From: Cupriavidus pauculus
GTDB taxonomy: Bacteria; Pseudomonadota; Gammaproteobacteria; Burkholderiales; Burkholderiaceae
Reading direction: 5' to 3'
Length of the DNA: 64,000 nt
Assembly (NCBI RefSeq): GCF_008801835.1
Contig: NZ_VZOW01000018.1
Coordinates: forward strand, 1 to 64,000
Of this stretch, positions 54,978 to 64,000 are shown in pieces (positions within the stretch are counted from its first letter, which is position 1; each line of letters opens with the position of its first letter). Both the position numbers and the translations under genes were made by a program. Under the pieces are notes generated by a model, which did not search any database, was not told the origin of the DNA, and saw only the letters and a program-made list of their open reading frames with translations.

Positions 54978-56429
54978 ATGAAACGGTACGAGCGGTTAGC
55001 CGACCAGCTCACCGAGCTCATCAAGCGCGGTGATCTGGCGCCAGGCGCGCGCATTCCTTCGGTTCGCACGGCGTGCAAGGCGTGGGGCGTGAGCCCTGCG
55101 ACGGTATTTCGCGCTTACTACCTGCTCGAAAACAGGGGCGTGATCAGGGCGCGCCCACGTTCGGGCTATTTCGTGTCTCCGGGCCCTTTAGAAGTACCGC
55201 AAGCGAGTCCCGCTGCCCCGCCCCGCGTCGACCCGAAGAACGTCAATGTCAGCGACCTTGTCTTTGAGGTACTCAAGACGGTCAGGCAACCCGAGACGGT
55301 GCCCCTTGGCTCAGCGTTCCTAAGCCCCGCGCTGCTGCCGATAGCGCGCATCGGAAAGTCGTGTGCGACGGTCAATCGTACGGCGTGCGTGGCCAGCATG
55401 GTGGACGGCCTGCCTCCGGGATATGAAGGATTGCGCCGGCAGATTTCACTGCGTTACCTGATGGCGGGAATGACAATCCCCGTCGACGAGATCGTCATCA
55501 CGAGCGGTGCACTCGAAGCCATGACGCTCAGCGCGCAGTTGCTGACCGCTCCCGGTGATGTGATCGTGATCGAAAAGCCGACGTTCTATGCAGCGCTGCA
55601 GGCTATCGAGCGTCTACGGCTGAATGTCGTGGAGATTTCTGTCGACCCGGTGAAGGGTCATGATCTGGATGCGCTGGCGCGTGCGCTACAGCAATATGAG
55701 GTGCGCGCCTGCTGGTTCATGACCTCGTTCCACAATCCGACCGGGGCAACGCTGAGCGATTCGGGCAAGCAGGCGTTAGTCGATTTGCTCGCCAAACATG
55801 ACGTGCCGCTCATCGAGGACGACGTTTACAGTGAGCTGCATTTTGGTCCGCATCCGGTGCGCCCTGCGAAATTCTTCGATCGGAACGGCCTTGTCATCCA
55901 TTGTGGTTCGTTCTCGAAGTGTCTGGCGCCTGGATATCGTATCGGCTGGGCGGCAGCGGGAAGGTTCGCGGACAGGCTGGAGCGCGCGAAATGGATGACC
56001 ACGTTATCGGCCAGCATGCCCGCGCAGCGCGCCATTGCTGACTATCTTGAGCATGGCGGCTATGAACGTTTCCTGCACAAGCTACGTCGTGAACTGGCGC
56101 AACAGCAATCGCAGATGCTGGACGCAATCAGCCGATACTTCCCGGCCGATACGATGGCGACCAAGTCCAGCGGCGGCTATTTCACGTGGGTGACGCTTCC
56201 GGATTACGTAGACGCGATTCAGTTCTTCCTGGCTGCGCTCGGCAGTGGCATCAGTATTGCACCCGGGCCCATCTTCTCTGCGGACGGCGGCTTTCGCAAC
56301 CATGTGCGTGTGAATTATGGATATCCGTGGTCGGCGCGGCTTGATAAAGCAGTCGCGACACTGGGCGCCCTATGCGCGGACGAAACACGTTGCAGCACTA
56401 AACTGTCCGGTCCTGCTCGTCCACATTGA
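54978..56429 (+). CDS. MocR/PdxR-family GntR regulator with aminotransferase domain
   Basis: From ATG 54978 with GCGAGGAG upstream this is 483 aa. The N-terminal GntR wHTH reads GARIPSVRTACKAWGVSPAT then VFRAYYLLENRGVIRARPRS. The C-terminal aminotransferase fold has ITSGALEAMTLSAQLLTAPG, MTSFHNPTGATLSDSG, LIEDDVYSELHFG and the PLP lysine K314 in CGSFSKCLAPGYRIG. Such proteins use PLP as co-effector; the target genes are not seen here. Its 3' end overlaps the 3' end of the convergent EAL gene by 32 bases. Confidence 0.92.
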   Translation: MKRYERLADQLTELIKRGDLAPGARIPSVRTACKAWGVSPATVFRAYYLLENRGVIRARPRSGYFVSPGPLEVPQASPAAPPRVDPKNVNVSDLVFEVLKTVRQPETVPLGSAFLSPALLPIARIGKSCATVNRTACVASMVDGLPPGYEGLRRQISLRYLMAGMTIPVDEIVITSGALEAMTLSAQLLTAPGDVIVIEKPTFYAALQAIERLRLNVVEISVDPVKGHDLDALARALQQYEVRACWFMTSFHNPTGATLSDSGKQALVDLLAKHDVPLIEDDVYSELHFGPHPVRPAKFFDRNGLVIHCGSFSKCLAPGYRIGWAAAGRFADRLERAKWMTTLSASMPAQRAIADYLEHGGYERFLHKLRRELAQQQSQMLDAISRYFPADTMATKSSGGYFTWVTLPDYVDAIQFFLAALGSGISIAPGPIFSADGGFRNHVRVNYGYPWSARLDKAVATLGALCADETRCSTKLSGPARPH

Positions 56430-57387
56430 TCGGCGCCGTTGCCCACGCGGACGCCCGGATCTGATCGAACGTCATCGGCTTCCCATACCAGTATCCCTGC
56501 GCGAGGTCGATTCCGGAGCGCTGTACCACATCGTCTTCCGCAGCAGACTCGACGCCCTCCGCAACCACTTTCGCTCCCAGTGCATGCGCCAATGCGGCTA
56601 CCGCTTTCAAGAATTGGATTCGCGCTTCGCCGCGTATCGCCAGAAATCGTCGATCCACCTTGACGTAATCGAATCGAAAGTCCGCGAGTAAGTCGAAATT
56701 GCTGAAGCCCGTGCCGAAATCGTCGAGCGACAGTCGTACGCCGTGTTGGCTTATGCGGCTGAGCGCCGCGACCACCCGCGGTGTGCGCTCCACGCAGGCG
56801 CGCTCGGTGAGTTCCAGCACAAGGCGTTCCAGCACCGGACCGGCGGCCTCGCAGATATTCTCAACAAAGCGGTCTTCCCTCAAATGCCGCGCGCAGATAT
56901 TGACCGATATATGCCAGTGCTGAGGAAGCGGCAGATGGGTCAGTGCACTCTTCACTTCGCGCAGCACGAAACAGCTCAACGCACCGATCAGGCGGGTGCC
57001 TTCGAGCTCTGCGATGAATTCCGCCGTGCCCCCGGCTCCGAACTTTGGATGATTCCACCGGAGCAGGGCTTCCATGCCGACGCAATGCTGCGTGCGCATG
57101 TCGACGATGGGCTGGTAGACGACGTGGAACTCCCCGCGGCGAAGACCGATGCACGCCGCTCGATGCAATCTTGCTTTGGGGCGAAGAGCGTAACCCGCGT
57201 ACACAGCTGCGCAGCAGGCCGATACCGCGATCACCAGCACGATGGCATCGCGAGATCGGATCAGGCTGGCCGCGAGCAAACCAGCCATGCACGCCGTAAG
57301 GGCGACGGTCTCCGCGATGTCAAGATGCTCGCCGCAAACGGGTTGCAGCCGACGTATTCGTGCCATGCAGCGTTGCAGAAATCGCAT
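56398..57387 (-). CDS. EAL-domain cyclic-di-GMP phosphodiesterase
   Basis: This 329-aa protein has a short N-terminal hydrophobic part (TVALTACMAGLLAASLIRSR, AIVLVIAVSACCAAVYAGYA), so it is probably membrane-bound. The EAL domain follows: EALLRWNH (catalytic Glu in EAL), the metal-ligand Asn in ISVNICARHL, Glu in VLELTERACVE, the DDFGTGFSNF motif, Lys in DYVKVDRRF, Glu in AEGVESAAED, and Gln in LAQGYWYGKP. All catalytic residues are present, so it should hydrolyse c-di-GMP. No GGDEF domain is attached. Confidence 0.9.
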   Translation of the reverse strand: MRFLQRCMARIRRLQPVCGEHLDIAETVALTACMAGLLAASLIRSRDAIVLVIAVSACCAAVYAGYALRPKARLHRAACIGLRRGEFHVVYQPIVDMRTQHCVGMEALLRWNHPKFGAGGTAEFIAELEGTRLIGALSCFVLREVKSALTHLPLPQHWHISVNICARHLREDRFVENICEAAGPVLERLVLELTERACVERTPRVVAALSRISQHGVRLSLDDFGTGFSNFDLLADFRFDYVKVDRRFLAIRGEARIQFLKAVAALAHALGAKVVAEGVESAAEDDVVQRSGIDLAQGYWYGKPMTFDQIRASAWATAPINVDEQDRTV

Positions 57388-57684
57388 GAGGTCGTTTTCA
57401 AACGGGGATCTGAGTGGCGAACTATGGCCTGACTCGCGTTCTAAAACGAGTAGCAGTTACGTGGCAAAACATGCGTATCAGCTCCGCGGCCACCAGCAGT
57501 AGATCGGCTCGGAAACTCGCGGCGCTCGACAAAGCACCCGGAAAACGATCGCCCTCGATGGCATGACAGCGGAGCACACACCGCCCAGCGAATGCAGTGT
57601 CAATTTCCGAAGGACAAGCGCGACGGCTTGAGCGGCGCCGCGCCCGGGTTGTAGGGTTCTCTCCCTGGTGAGGCAGAGACTGCT

Positions 57685-59091
57685 TCAAGCTACCGGGCCC
57701 GGCCGAATATTCTGGTTCAGACGGAAGACATTGTCTGGGTCGTATTTGTTCTTGATTTCGACGAGCCGTTGATAGTTTTCGCCATAGGCGGCCCGTACCC
57801 TGTCCTCTCCCTCCTCGCCCAGATTGTTCGCATAGACGCCACCCGTCGAAAACGGCCGGATCGCGTCCCAGGTTTCACGCGCCCACCGTACATGCGCGTC
57901 ATCGTCTTCCGGGTCGTCCCAGATCGAGATCGGGAAGCAGTCGTAGAGCGCATCGCGATTGACGTAGGCTGTCTCAGTCCTCGCCACCCGAGCGATCGCA
58001 CCGCCGACCTGCTGCAAAACCAGCAGTGACATGCCGCCGCCAGGTGCGTTTGCGTAGGCGTCTAGCAGCGCATCGATGGCTGGATCCGTGAGCTCGCGCA
58101 GAAACTGTGCCTTCCAGTAGTAGCGGCGCCCGCGGGGAAAGATGGCATCGCCGGCGCTCTGGATCTGCAGGTAAGGGACCGCCTCAAACCGGCATTCGGC
58201 CGGGGTTCCATAGTCCCTGAGCGGCGCGAGCACGTGTTCGCCTTCGGGAATCGGTCCGACATAGCAGGCCGAGAGGCTCAAAAAACGTTCGCCGGATGGC
58301 GTGGTCACCAGGGCTGCGTCGACGCTGAGTTCGTCCGGCGCCTGGCTCGCAAACGCGTGGTGGAAGCGCAGGGCATCTCGTGCCTCGTCGTACCGATGCA
58401 GCACGGATCCCGTCAGAAGCTTTGGCCCGACAGGATGAAGCCGGTACTCGAATGCCGTCACGATGCCGAAGTTTCCGCCGCCGCCGCGAAGGCCCCATAA
58501 CAGGTCCGCGTTCTCGGTGGCACTGGCCCTGAGCATGCGGCCATCGGCCAGCACGATCTCGGCCGCGATCAGGTTGTCGCAGGCGAGCCCATGCTTGCGG
58601 CCCAGCTTGCCGAAGCCGCCGCCAAGCGTCAGCCCGGCGATGCCCGTATCGCTGTTGACGCCCATCGTCGTCGCCAGCCCGTGCGATTGGGTCGCACTGT
58701 CGAATTCGCCCAGCGTCAGGCCTGCACCCGCACGCGCAATGCGGCGTACCGGATCGATTTCGATCCGTTTCAGGCGCGCCAGATCGATCACGATGCCGTC
58801 GTCGCAGACGGACAGGCCGGCTACGTTATGGCCTCCGCTGCGCACGGCCATCTGATAGCCGGCTGACCGGGCAAACGTCACGGCGCGGCTGACATCCGCG
58901 GCGTCGGCGCAGTACACGATCATCGCCGGTCGCTTGTCGATTGCGCCGTTCCAGACCTGGCGTGCCTTGTCGTAGCCGTCCTCTCCGCGCAGGACCGCTT
59001 CGCCGGTCAAACTCTGGCGAAATCGCTCCATGCTCGAGCCGGCTTGCTCCGGCCCGCTGTTGGCACGCCGAGGGATGAGATGCGTATCCAT
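57685..59091 (-). CDS. FAD-binding BBE-type oxidoreductase
   Basis: From ATG 59091 (GGGGGC site) this is 468 aa. The p-cresol-methylhydroxylase FAD fold is seen in VRSGGHNVAGLSVCDDGIVI, where His of GGHN is the usual FAD attachment site, and in TMGVNSDTGIAGLTLGGGFG and WGLRGGGGNFGIVTAFEYRL. The C-terminal berberine-bridge segment is RLVEIKNKYDPDNVFRLNQN. No signal peptide is visible. Substrate unknown. It is divergent from a LysR regulator starting 135 bases away, a common activator-target layout. Confidence 0.9.
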   Translation of the reverse strand: MDTHLIPRRANSGPEQAGSSMERFRQSLTGEAVLRGEDGYDKARQVWNGAIDKRPAMIVYCADAADVSRAVTFARSAGYQMAVRSGGHNVAGLSVCDDGIVIDLARLKRIEIDPVRRIARAGAGLTLGEFDSATQSHGLATTMGVNSDTGIAGLTLGGGFGKLGRKHGLACDNLIAAEIVLADGRMLRASATENADLLWGLRGGGGNFGIVTAFEYRLHPVGPKLLTGSVLHRYDEARDALRFHHAFASQAPDELSVDAALVTTPSGERFLSLSACYVGPIPEGEHVLAPLRDYGTPAECRFEAVPYLQIQSAGDAIFPRGRRYYWKAQFLRELTDPAIDALLDAYANAPGGGMSLLVLQQVGGAIARVARTETAYVNRDALYDCFPISIWDDPEDDDAHVRWARETWDAIRPFSTGGVYANNLGEEGEDRVRAAYGENYQRLVEIKNKYDPDNVFRLNQNIRPGPVA

Positions 59092-59225
59092 GCTGCCCCC
59101 TTTCCATATCCCGCACGGCGACGTCTGCACCGCGGCTTCCGCCTACATGCTTGATGCTGGCAGCAAACGAAGCAAGCTCTAAGAACTCATCTGGCAGATG
59201 AGCTCTGCTCACCTACACTCAGTTC

Positions 59226-60170
59226 ATGCGCAAACTGCCACCCCTACGTTCGCTACACGCTTTCGAGGCCGCGGCCCGGCACCGGAGCTTCAAGGCTGCA
59301 GCGGCAGAACTCGGTGTGACGCCGACTGCCATCAGCCATCAGATCCGGTTGCTGGAGGAAACGTGCGGCCAGCAGCTGTTCCAGCGGCGCCCCCGCCCAC
59401 TGGCCCTGACTGGTGCAGGCGCGCAGCTATTTCCGGCGCTGCGCAATGGCTTCGATGCACTGGCGAGTGCCGTGGCATCGATTGCGGCGACCGACCATCA
59501 ACCGCCGCTGCGGGTGACAAGCTCGAACGCGTTCGCCAGCCGATGGCTGGTGCCCCGACTCCCCGAGTGGCGTGCATTGCACCCGGGGATTGCGCTGGAA
59601 ATCATCGGCACCGATGCCGTCCTGGACCTGCGGGCGGGGCAGTGCGATATCGCGATCCGCTACGCGCGAACTTCGCCGCCCGATCATGTCGTGCAGGAGA
59701 TTTGCCGGGACACCTTTTTTCCCATCTGCCGGCCGGAAGTGCTTGCCACGAATGGCGGGCCCGTTCAACACGCCGCGGATCTGCTGCGCTTTCCGCTGAT
59801 CCATTTCGACTGGATGAACCGGGATCCGGATGCCCCCACGTGGCACAAATGGCTCGCTACCGCGGGCATGATCGATCCGATGTTGATGAACCTCTCCGTG
59901 AAATGCGGCCTGAGCTTTCGCGAGGAACTGCATGCCATTGACGCAGTGATTGCCGGGCAGGGCATCGCAATATGCAGCGATGTGGTGGTCGGCAATGAAT
60001 TGCGCATGGGCACGCTGGTCAAGGCGCATCCACTATCCCTGCCAGGCTATGGCTTCTACCTGGTGGCCACCGCGCATCATCCAAGGCAGGCGGCCATTGA
60101 CGCCTTCGCGGGCTGGATCCGGTCGACGGCGTTGAAGACCGAGTTGCTGTCCGAAGGAACTGCCCCCTGA
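59226..60170 (+). CDS. LysR-family regulator, GcvA-like
   Basis: This 314-aa protein starts MRKLPPLRSLHAFEAAARHR. The wHTH motif SFKAAAAELGVTPTAISHQI then RLLEETCGQQLFQRR is the GcvA-subgroup LysR type. The effector domain contains ALHPGIALEIIGTDAVLDLR and GQCDIAIRYARTSPPDHVV. It is divergent from the BBE-type oxidoreductase and probably regulates it. Confidence 0.92.
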   Translation: MRKLPPLRSLHAFEAAARHRSFKAAAAELGVTPTAISHQIRLLEETCGQQLFQRRPRPLALTGAGAQLFPALRNGFDALASAVASIAATDHQPPLRVTSSNAFASRWLVPRLPEWRALHPGIALEIIGTDAVLDLRAGQCDIAIRYARTSPPDHVVQEICRDTFFPICRPEVLATNGGPVQHAADLLRFPLIHFDWMNRDPDAPTWHKWLATAGMIDPMLMNLSVKCGLSFREELHAIDAVIAGQGIAICSDVVVGNELRMGTLVKAHPLSLPGYGFYLVATAHHPRQAAIDAFAGWIRSTALKTELLSEGTAP

Positions 60171-60243
60171 CCGGCAAGTCCCCCGCCCATGGGTTTTGGC
60201 AAATTCCGGCATCGAGCCGACAGGCGCCAGGGATTCGCGAAGT

Positions 60244-61353
60244 TCAGGGGAGTTGCGGTGGAAGATGGAGCATGGCACCGACAGCTTCTGCTTGCGAACG
60301 CGAGCAGGTTTTCTCGAAGATTGCGCGTAACTGGGTCCGAACAGTCGCGACGGATACGCCGGCAGCAATCGCATACTCGTCGGGCGTCTTGCCGCCGATT
60401 AACGCTTCGCCGACAGCCGCCTCTGCCGCGGTCAGCCCGAATGCCTGCTGCAACTGCCTGGCGCGAACCATTGGCACAGTACCCCTGCGCCTGACCGTCA
60501 CGAGAATTTTTGCATGACCCAGCGCCATGCGCGTAGCAGGCCCCGACAGGCGGCTGATGCCCAGAAAAACTTCCGGCGGCAGGCCCGGTGCCGGACGCAG
60601 CGCTACGTTTTCCCCCTGGCGCGATCTGACGGTATGGGTCAACGCCGCCTGCAACCTCACGTTCTCGGCTGCGACGGTTGCCGACAGTTTCCCATGACTG
60701 AGTTTTAAAGAGGTTGTAGCGCGTAACAATGCTTCCGCCGATTTGTTGGCGAATACAAGTTTTAAATCGTCATCGAGGGCCAGCACTGCAACGCCCAACT
60801 GGGCCATCAGTTCCGACCCGACTGCTGCATCACGATGCAGCACGCTGGCGTCCTGCCAGAGGTTGATTGCGCGCTGCAGGTGGATAGCCATACTGCGGAT
60901 ACCGTGGCGCTCATTGTCTGTATAGGCCGGTCGATCGTTCGTCCGCAACAAGCCAAGCAGGATGTCATCCGAGCCGGGCCGCGCCAGGCGCGCACCGGCC
61001 AAATAGCGGAAGCCTGTCGGAATATGGAAGTCCTGGTAAAACTCGCTTCGCGCGACATCCGCTTCGCTAAGGTAATCCTGGCAAAACTGGAATTGGCCGA
61101 TAGCGGATTTTGCGACCACGTCGCGTCGTGGATCCAGCGCGCCATAGTACTGGTCATAAAGCGCCACGACTGAATCCCACTCTCGGTTCGACGTGTAGGC
61201 GGACAGATGGGGAGCGTTGCGTTCCGAGTCCCAACTGAACATGTGGAATCCGCTTGCCCCCAGCGCTTCGACAACTGTTTGAAACACTTCAAGAAAACCG
61301 TCGTGCTGTAGCGCAGCCTCATAGAGGTCGCCGATAAGATCGTCTCGTAGCAT
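60244..61353 (-). CDS. LuxR-type helix-turn-helix regulator
   Basis: This 369-aa protein starts at ATG 61353, behind GGGGAGGAAAGC. The C-terminal ~65 residues are a LuxR HTH: FGLTAAEAAVGEALIGGKTP then EYAIAAGVSVATVRTQLRAI. The N-terminal part is a PAS-like sensor (VAVLALDDDLKLVFANKSAE). No receiver domain or autoinducer motif is clear. It is the common LuxR-family form with an unknown ligand. Confidence 0.88.
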   Translation of the reverse strand: MLRDDLIGDLYEAALQHDGFLEVFQTVVEALGASGFHMFSWDSERNAPHLSAYTSNREWDSVVALYDQYYGALDPRRDVVAKSAIGQFQFCQDYLSEADVARSEFYQDFHIPTGFRYLAGARLARPGSDDILLGLLRTNDRPAYTDNERHGIRSMAIHLQRAINLWQDASVLHRDAAVGSELMAQLGVAVLALDDDLKLVFANKSAEALLRATTSLKLSHGKLSATVAAENVRLQAALTHTVRSRQGENVALRPAPGLPPEVFLGISRLSGPATRMALGHAKILVTVRRRGTVPMVRARQLQQAFGLTAAEAAVGEALIGGKTPDEYAIAAGVSVATVRTQLRAIFEKTCSRSQAEAVGAMLHLPPQLP

Positions 61354-61592
61354 GCTTTCCTCCCCAGGGAATCCGGTTTCCTTCTGACCGACGCATACGC
61401 CGGCAAGCCTCTAGCGGGCTGGTGTCAGCTTCCCACAACGACGTACCAAATCGTGCCCTTCGAAACGGGGGATTGACGGCGTTTCATTCAAATGAACGAT
61501 GCGCGCGAAGATTGCCTTTCAGAGAATCGCAGCGCGAAGACATCGATATACGTCTCTCGCTTTCTGAATAAACGACAGGGGGAATTCGGTCT

Positions 61593-63200
61593 ATGAAAAC
61601 AAGAATTATTCTCGCGGCTATCGCCGCAGCGGCACTGAGTGCCTGTGGTGGTGGCGGTTCCGATTCGGCCACACCCGCGGCATCGACGACGCCTACGACG
61701 AAGGTTTCCGGTACGGCCGCCGTAGGCGCGGCACTGGCGAATGCCACAGTGCAGGCCAAATGCGCCTCCGGCAGCGGAACGGCGACTACCGCCGCCGACG
61801 GCACGTTCGTCATCAGCATCCCGGACGCCAAGCGTCCGTGCGTGCTGAGTGTCACTACGGCAGACGGCATTGCGCTGCATTCGGTGGTGGAGGCCGGGAC
61901 GAGCATGAACGCCGTCGCCAATATCACGCCGTTGACCGAGCTGATCACGGCATCGCTGGCCGGCGGCAACACGAAGGACTTTTTCGACAGCTTCGACGCC
62001 AGCGCGCAATCGAAACTGAACGCCGAAGGCCTTAGCGGCGCCATTGACGCAGTCAAGCTGATCTTGAGCGGCACGGTTGACCTGGCCGGCATGGATCCGC
62101 TCAAAGATACGCTCGTGGCCGCCCATGGCGGTACGCCGGGCAACGCGCTGGATCAGCGTTTGGATACGTTGGGCGCTGCGCTTGCGACGTCGAAGACCTC
62201 CATCGCGGATCTGTCGGATGCAGTGGCCAGCAACAAGGGTTCGACGGACGGCATCAAGACGCTGTTGAATCCCGCGTCTGCCACGTGCGCGGCCTACCGC
62301 AGTGGTAAATACCACAAGCTGGATCTGACCGCGAATACGATCCAGCGATTCACCGTCGATGCGGTGGCGCTGACGCGCACCAATGACGCCACCAGCGCCT
62401 CGGAGGCGTACCAGGCGAATGCCACGGAAGCCTGCCGCTTCGGCAATAACGACGCCAGGCTGCTGGTTTCCAAATCGGGAATCGGGGTGGAGCGCCGTGC
62501 CGGGGCGGCGAGCCTTCTGATTCCGGAGCAGACCATTCCGCTGTCCGAACTGGCGGGCGATTGGGTGGCAATGAGCTTCGAGCGCGCGACCAATCCGGGC
62601 AACTACGGCTCGGGCCTGATCCAGTTCAATGTGGATGGCACAGGCAAGTTCACCAAAGCTGCCGATTGCGGAATGAGCGGCTGTGGCCAACCCTGGCCGG
62701 CGAGTGACCTGCCAACGTTCTCGGTCAACGCCAACGGTGGCTTTGACCTGATCGACTCCAGCGGTACGGCGCGCGCCTTCGGCTTCAAGGGTGTGGACGG
62801 GCAATTGGCCATCGTCATCGTGCATGCGAACGGGTTCATGGTCGCAAGGCACCCGGTGGCACGCGCATTGCCGGTAGTGGGATTCACCAACGCCTACTGG
62901 GACGCAGTCTTGAATCCCGCGGGCGTCACGGACATCACCACGTTCTCCAACACTGTGATTACCGTCGACGCAACGACCCATACCTATACGCGCCAGCGCA
63001 ATGATGGGCGCCTCGACACATGGCAAGACAACGTGCCGTCTATCGGCCTTCGTTATCGTCCGGTTGTCGCGCCGGTCAATGGCATTCCAGGCGCCGCGGA
63101 AACCATCGGCATGAGCCTGTCCAACACGGGTCTAACCGTCGCGATCAATGCCAGCCCGAGCAACCCCGCCTTCTATTCGATCTCGATCGACAGGCCGTAA
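61593..63200 (+). CDS. Surface or periplasmic lipoprotein of unknown function
   Basis: This 535-aa protein starts MKTRIILAAIAAAALSACGG, a lipoprotein signal with lipobox LSAC (Cys18) and a Gly/Ser/Thr linker. Residues ~40-105 look like a carboxypeptidase-regulatory-type beta domain (VSGTAAVGAALANATVQAKC, GTFVISIP). The remaining ~400 residues hold a repeated-sheet pattern and paired cysteines (DCGMSGCGQ) but no enzyme motif that I recognise. It is followed by a strong terminator, so it is probably a single-gene transcript. Confidence 0.8.
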   Translation: MKTRIILAAIAAAALSACGGGGSDSATPAASTTPTTKVSGTAAVGAALANATVQAKCASGSGTATTAADGTFVISIPDAKRPCVLSVTTADGIALHSVVEAGTSMNAVANITPLTELITASLAGGNTKDFFDSFDASAQSKLNAEGLSGAIDAVKLILSGTVDLAGMDPLKDTLVAAHGGTPGNALDQRLDTLGAALATSKTSIADLSDAVASNKGSTDGIKTLLNPASATCAAYRSGKYHKLDLTANTIQRFTVDAVALTRTNDATSASEAYQANATEACRFGNNDARLLVSKSGIGVERRAGAASLLIPEQTIPLSELAGDWVAMSFERATNPGNYGSGLIQFNVDGTGKFTKAADCGMSGCGQPWPASDLPTFSVNANGGFDLIDSSGTARAFGFKGVDGQLAIVIVHANGFMVARHPVARALPVVGFTNAYWDAVLNPAGVTDITTFSNTVITVDATTHTYTRQRNDGRLDTWQDNVPSIGLRYRPVVAPVNGIPGAAETIGMSLSNTGLTVAINASPSNPAFYSISIDRP

Positions 63201-63234
63201 CCCAACCTAACCCAATCTGGGAAAGCGCTTCAGG

Positions 63235-63267
63235 CCCTGCGCAACTTCGGTTGCGTGGGGTTTTTTT
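63235..63267 (+). terminator. Rho-independent terminator after the lipoprotein gene
   Basis: A GC-rich stem with core CGCAAC / GTTGCG (63240-63245, 63250-63255) and a TTCG tetraloop, extended by further pairs outward to 63235-63260, is followed by seven T. Confidence 0.9.
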
Positions 63268-63438
63268 AACTCATAAGTAACTTGCTTGTTGGGATTAGCG
63301 ATCGATGGGAGCGTTGGCAGGCCGACAGGAGTGTTTTGGCGGCGTTCGTCGGCGTCGGCTTTGACAATTGATTGATTGCGGTCTTCGATCCAAAGCCGAT
63401 AGTCGATTGCCGATAGTCGATATCTCTTTCCGCTCGCC

Positions 63439-64000
63439 TCACAGCGTTTCCAGAAGAAAGTCGATAAAGGCGCGGACTTTCGCTGGCATATATCTATGGC
63501 TTGGATAGACAGCGAACACCGGCTGCACGGGCGGCGCATGTTTGCGCAGCAATTCAACCAATCGCCCGCTAGCCAAATCCTCTCGCACCGTGACTTCGAG
63601 TAGCTGCGCGATGCCGGCACCATGGGTGACGGCGGCTAGCGCACCGAGAGGGTGATCGAAAGCCAGGGCAGGGCGAAGCGCCACTTCGGAAACGTTCCCG
63701 TCGTCCGACCGGAATTCCCACGGCAGGCATCTCCCGGTGTCTGGCATCAGCATGCCAATGCACTGATGGCGCATCAGATCCCCTGGTTCTCGCGGACGGC
63801 CGTGCTGGCGCAGGTATTCCGGTGTGGCCACGACCACGCGCCGAACGTTTTCCAACGGGCGCGCCACCAGGCGGGAATCGGCTACGTTGCCGATACGCAC
63901 GGCCATGTCGAAGTCTTGTCGCACAAAATCGACGGCCGCATTGCTCAGCGATACCTCCATGCTGACATGCTCGGCAAAGCGCGCCATGTATTGCGGAATT
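63439..64000 (-). CDS. LysR-family regulator, C-terminal part (runs off the window)
   Basis: The minus-strand frame enters at the right edge and ends at 63439. Visible are the effector-domain blocks FDMAVRIGNVADSRLVARPL, VVVATPEYLRQHGRP, LGALAAVTHGAGIAQLLEVT and PVQPVFAVYPSHRYMPAKVR, ending FIDFLLETL. This is the CrgA/DmlR-type LysR substrate-binding domain. The N-terminal HTH is outside the window. Confidence 0.88.
   Translation of the reverse strand, partial: IPQYMARFAEHVSMEVSLSNAAVDFVRQDFDMAVRIGNVADSRLVARPLENVRRVVVATPEYLRQHGRPREPGDLMRHQCIGMLMPDTGRCLPWEFRSDDGNVSEVALRPALAFDHPLGALAAVTHGAGIAQLLEVTVREDLASGRLVELLRKHAPPVQPVFAVYPSHRYMPAKVRAFIDFLLETL

Noticed and set aside
61488..63026. 512-codon minus-strand frame opposite the lipoprotein gene
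   Set aside because: The plus strand has a lipoprotein signal, a normal start and a terminator. The antisense product is a compositional shadow.

Overview
The window looks like a chromosomal or megaplasmid segment of a Burkholderiaceae bacterium, most plausibly Cupriavidus or Ralstonia. This rests on the high GC content, the gene content (Tad/Flp pilus locus, MocR, LysR, AraC and EAL regulators, an old-yellow-enzyme reductase) and the protein style; it is an inference, because no rRNA or other taxonomic marker is present.

Positions 1-30700 are accessory DNA. The left edge holds one end of an IS3-family element next to a decayed membrane-protein gene. It is followed by an orphan DUF4297-like nuclease gene, a truncated defence-type gene and a very GC-rich tyrosine recombinase. 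At 6062-13752 lies a tightly coupled five-gene operon that reads as a Tn7-like transposition module in an unusual order: TnsC-like, TnsD/TniQ-like, a second TniQ-like, TnsA-like, TnsB-like. The TnsB-like protein keeps its DDE residues. The TnsC-like protein has lost recognisable Walker A and B motifs, and the TnsA-like protein appears to lack most catalytic residues.

Cargo follows at 14208-30131. It holds a 1568-aa NERD / two kinase-like domains / SF1 helicase fusion with a coupled 455-aa partner, a broken second copy of part of the TnsB gene, a 1329-aa protein combining an Mrr-like nuclease, helical repeats, a GreA-like domain and a PIN-like domain, a small membrane protein, a PD-(D/E)XK-type protein, and a metallopeptidase interrupted by an in-frame amber codon. 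This is a defence-island-like assortment; no part of it is a system I can name with certainty.

From 30777 to 42381, all on the minus strand, is a nearly complete Tad/Flp pilus locus in the order flp, tadV/cpaA, rcpC/cpaB, rcpA/cpaC, a CpaD-like lipoprotein, tadZ/cpaE, tadA/cpaF, tadB, tadC, tadE, tadE-like, tadG. No tadD is present. A 1-kb AT-rich intergenic region upstream of flp probably carries its promoter.

The right third (43460-64000) is mixed metabolic, stress and regulatory DNA: a host-attachment-family protein, an OYE reductase, a luciferase-like monooxygenase, PsiE, an AraC regulator, a PRC-barrel protein, a ClpK-type disaggregase, a histidine-kinase-like sensor lacking its phosphoacceptor histidine, a MocR regulator, an EAL phosphodiesterase, a BBE-type FAD oxidoreductase divergent from a LysR regulator, a LuxR-type regulator, a lipoprotein and a partial LysR regulator at the right edge.
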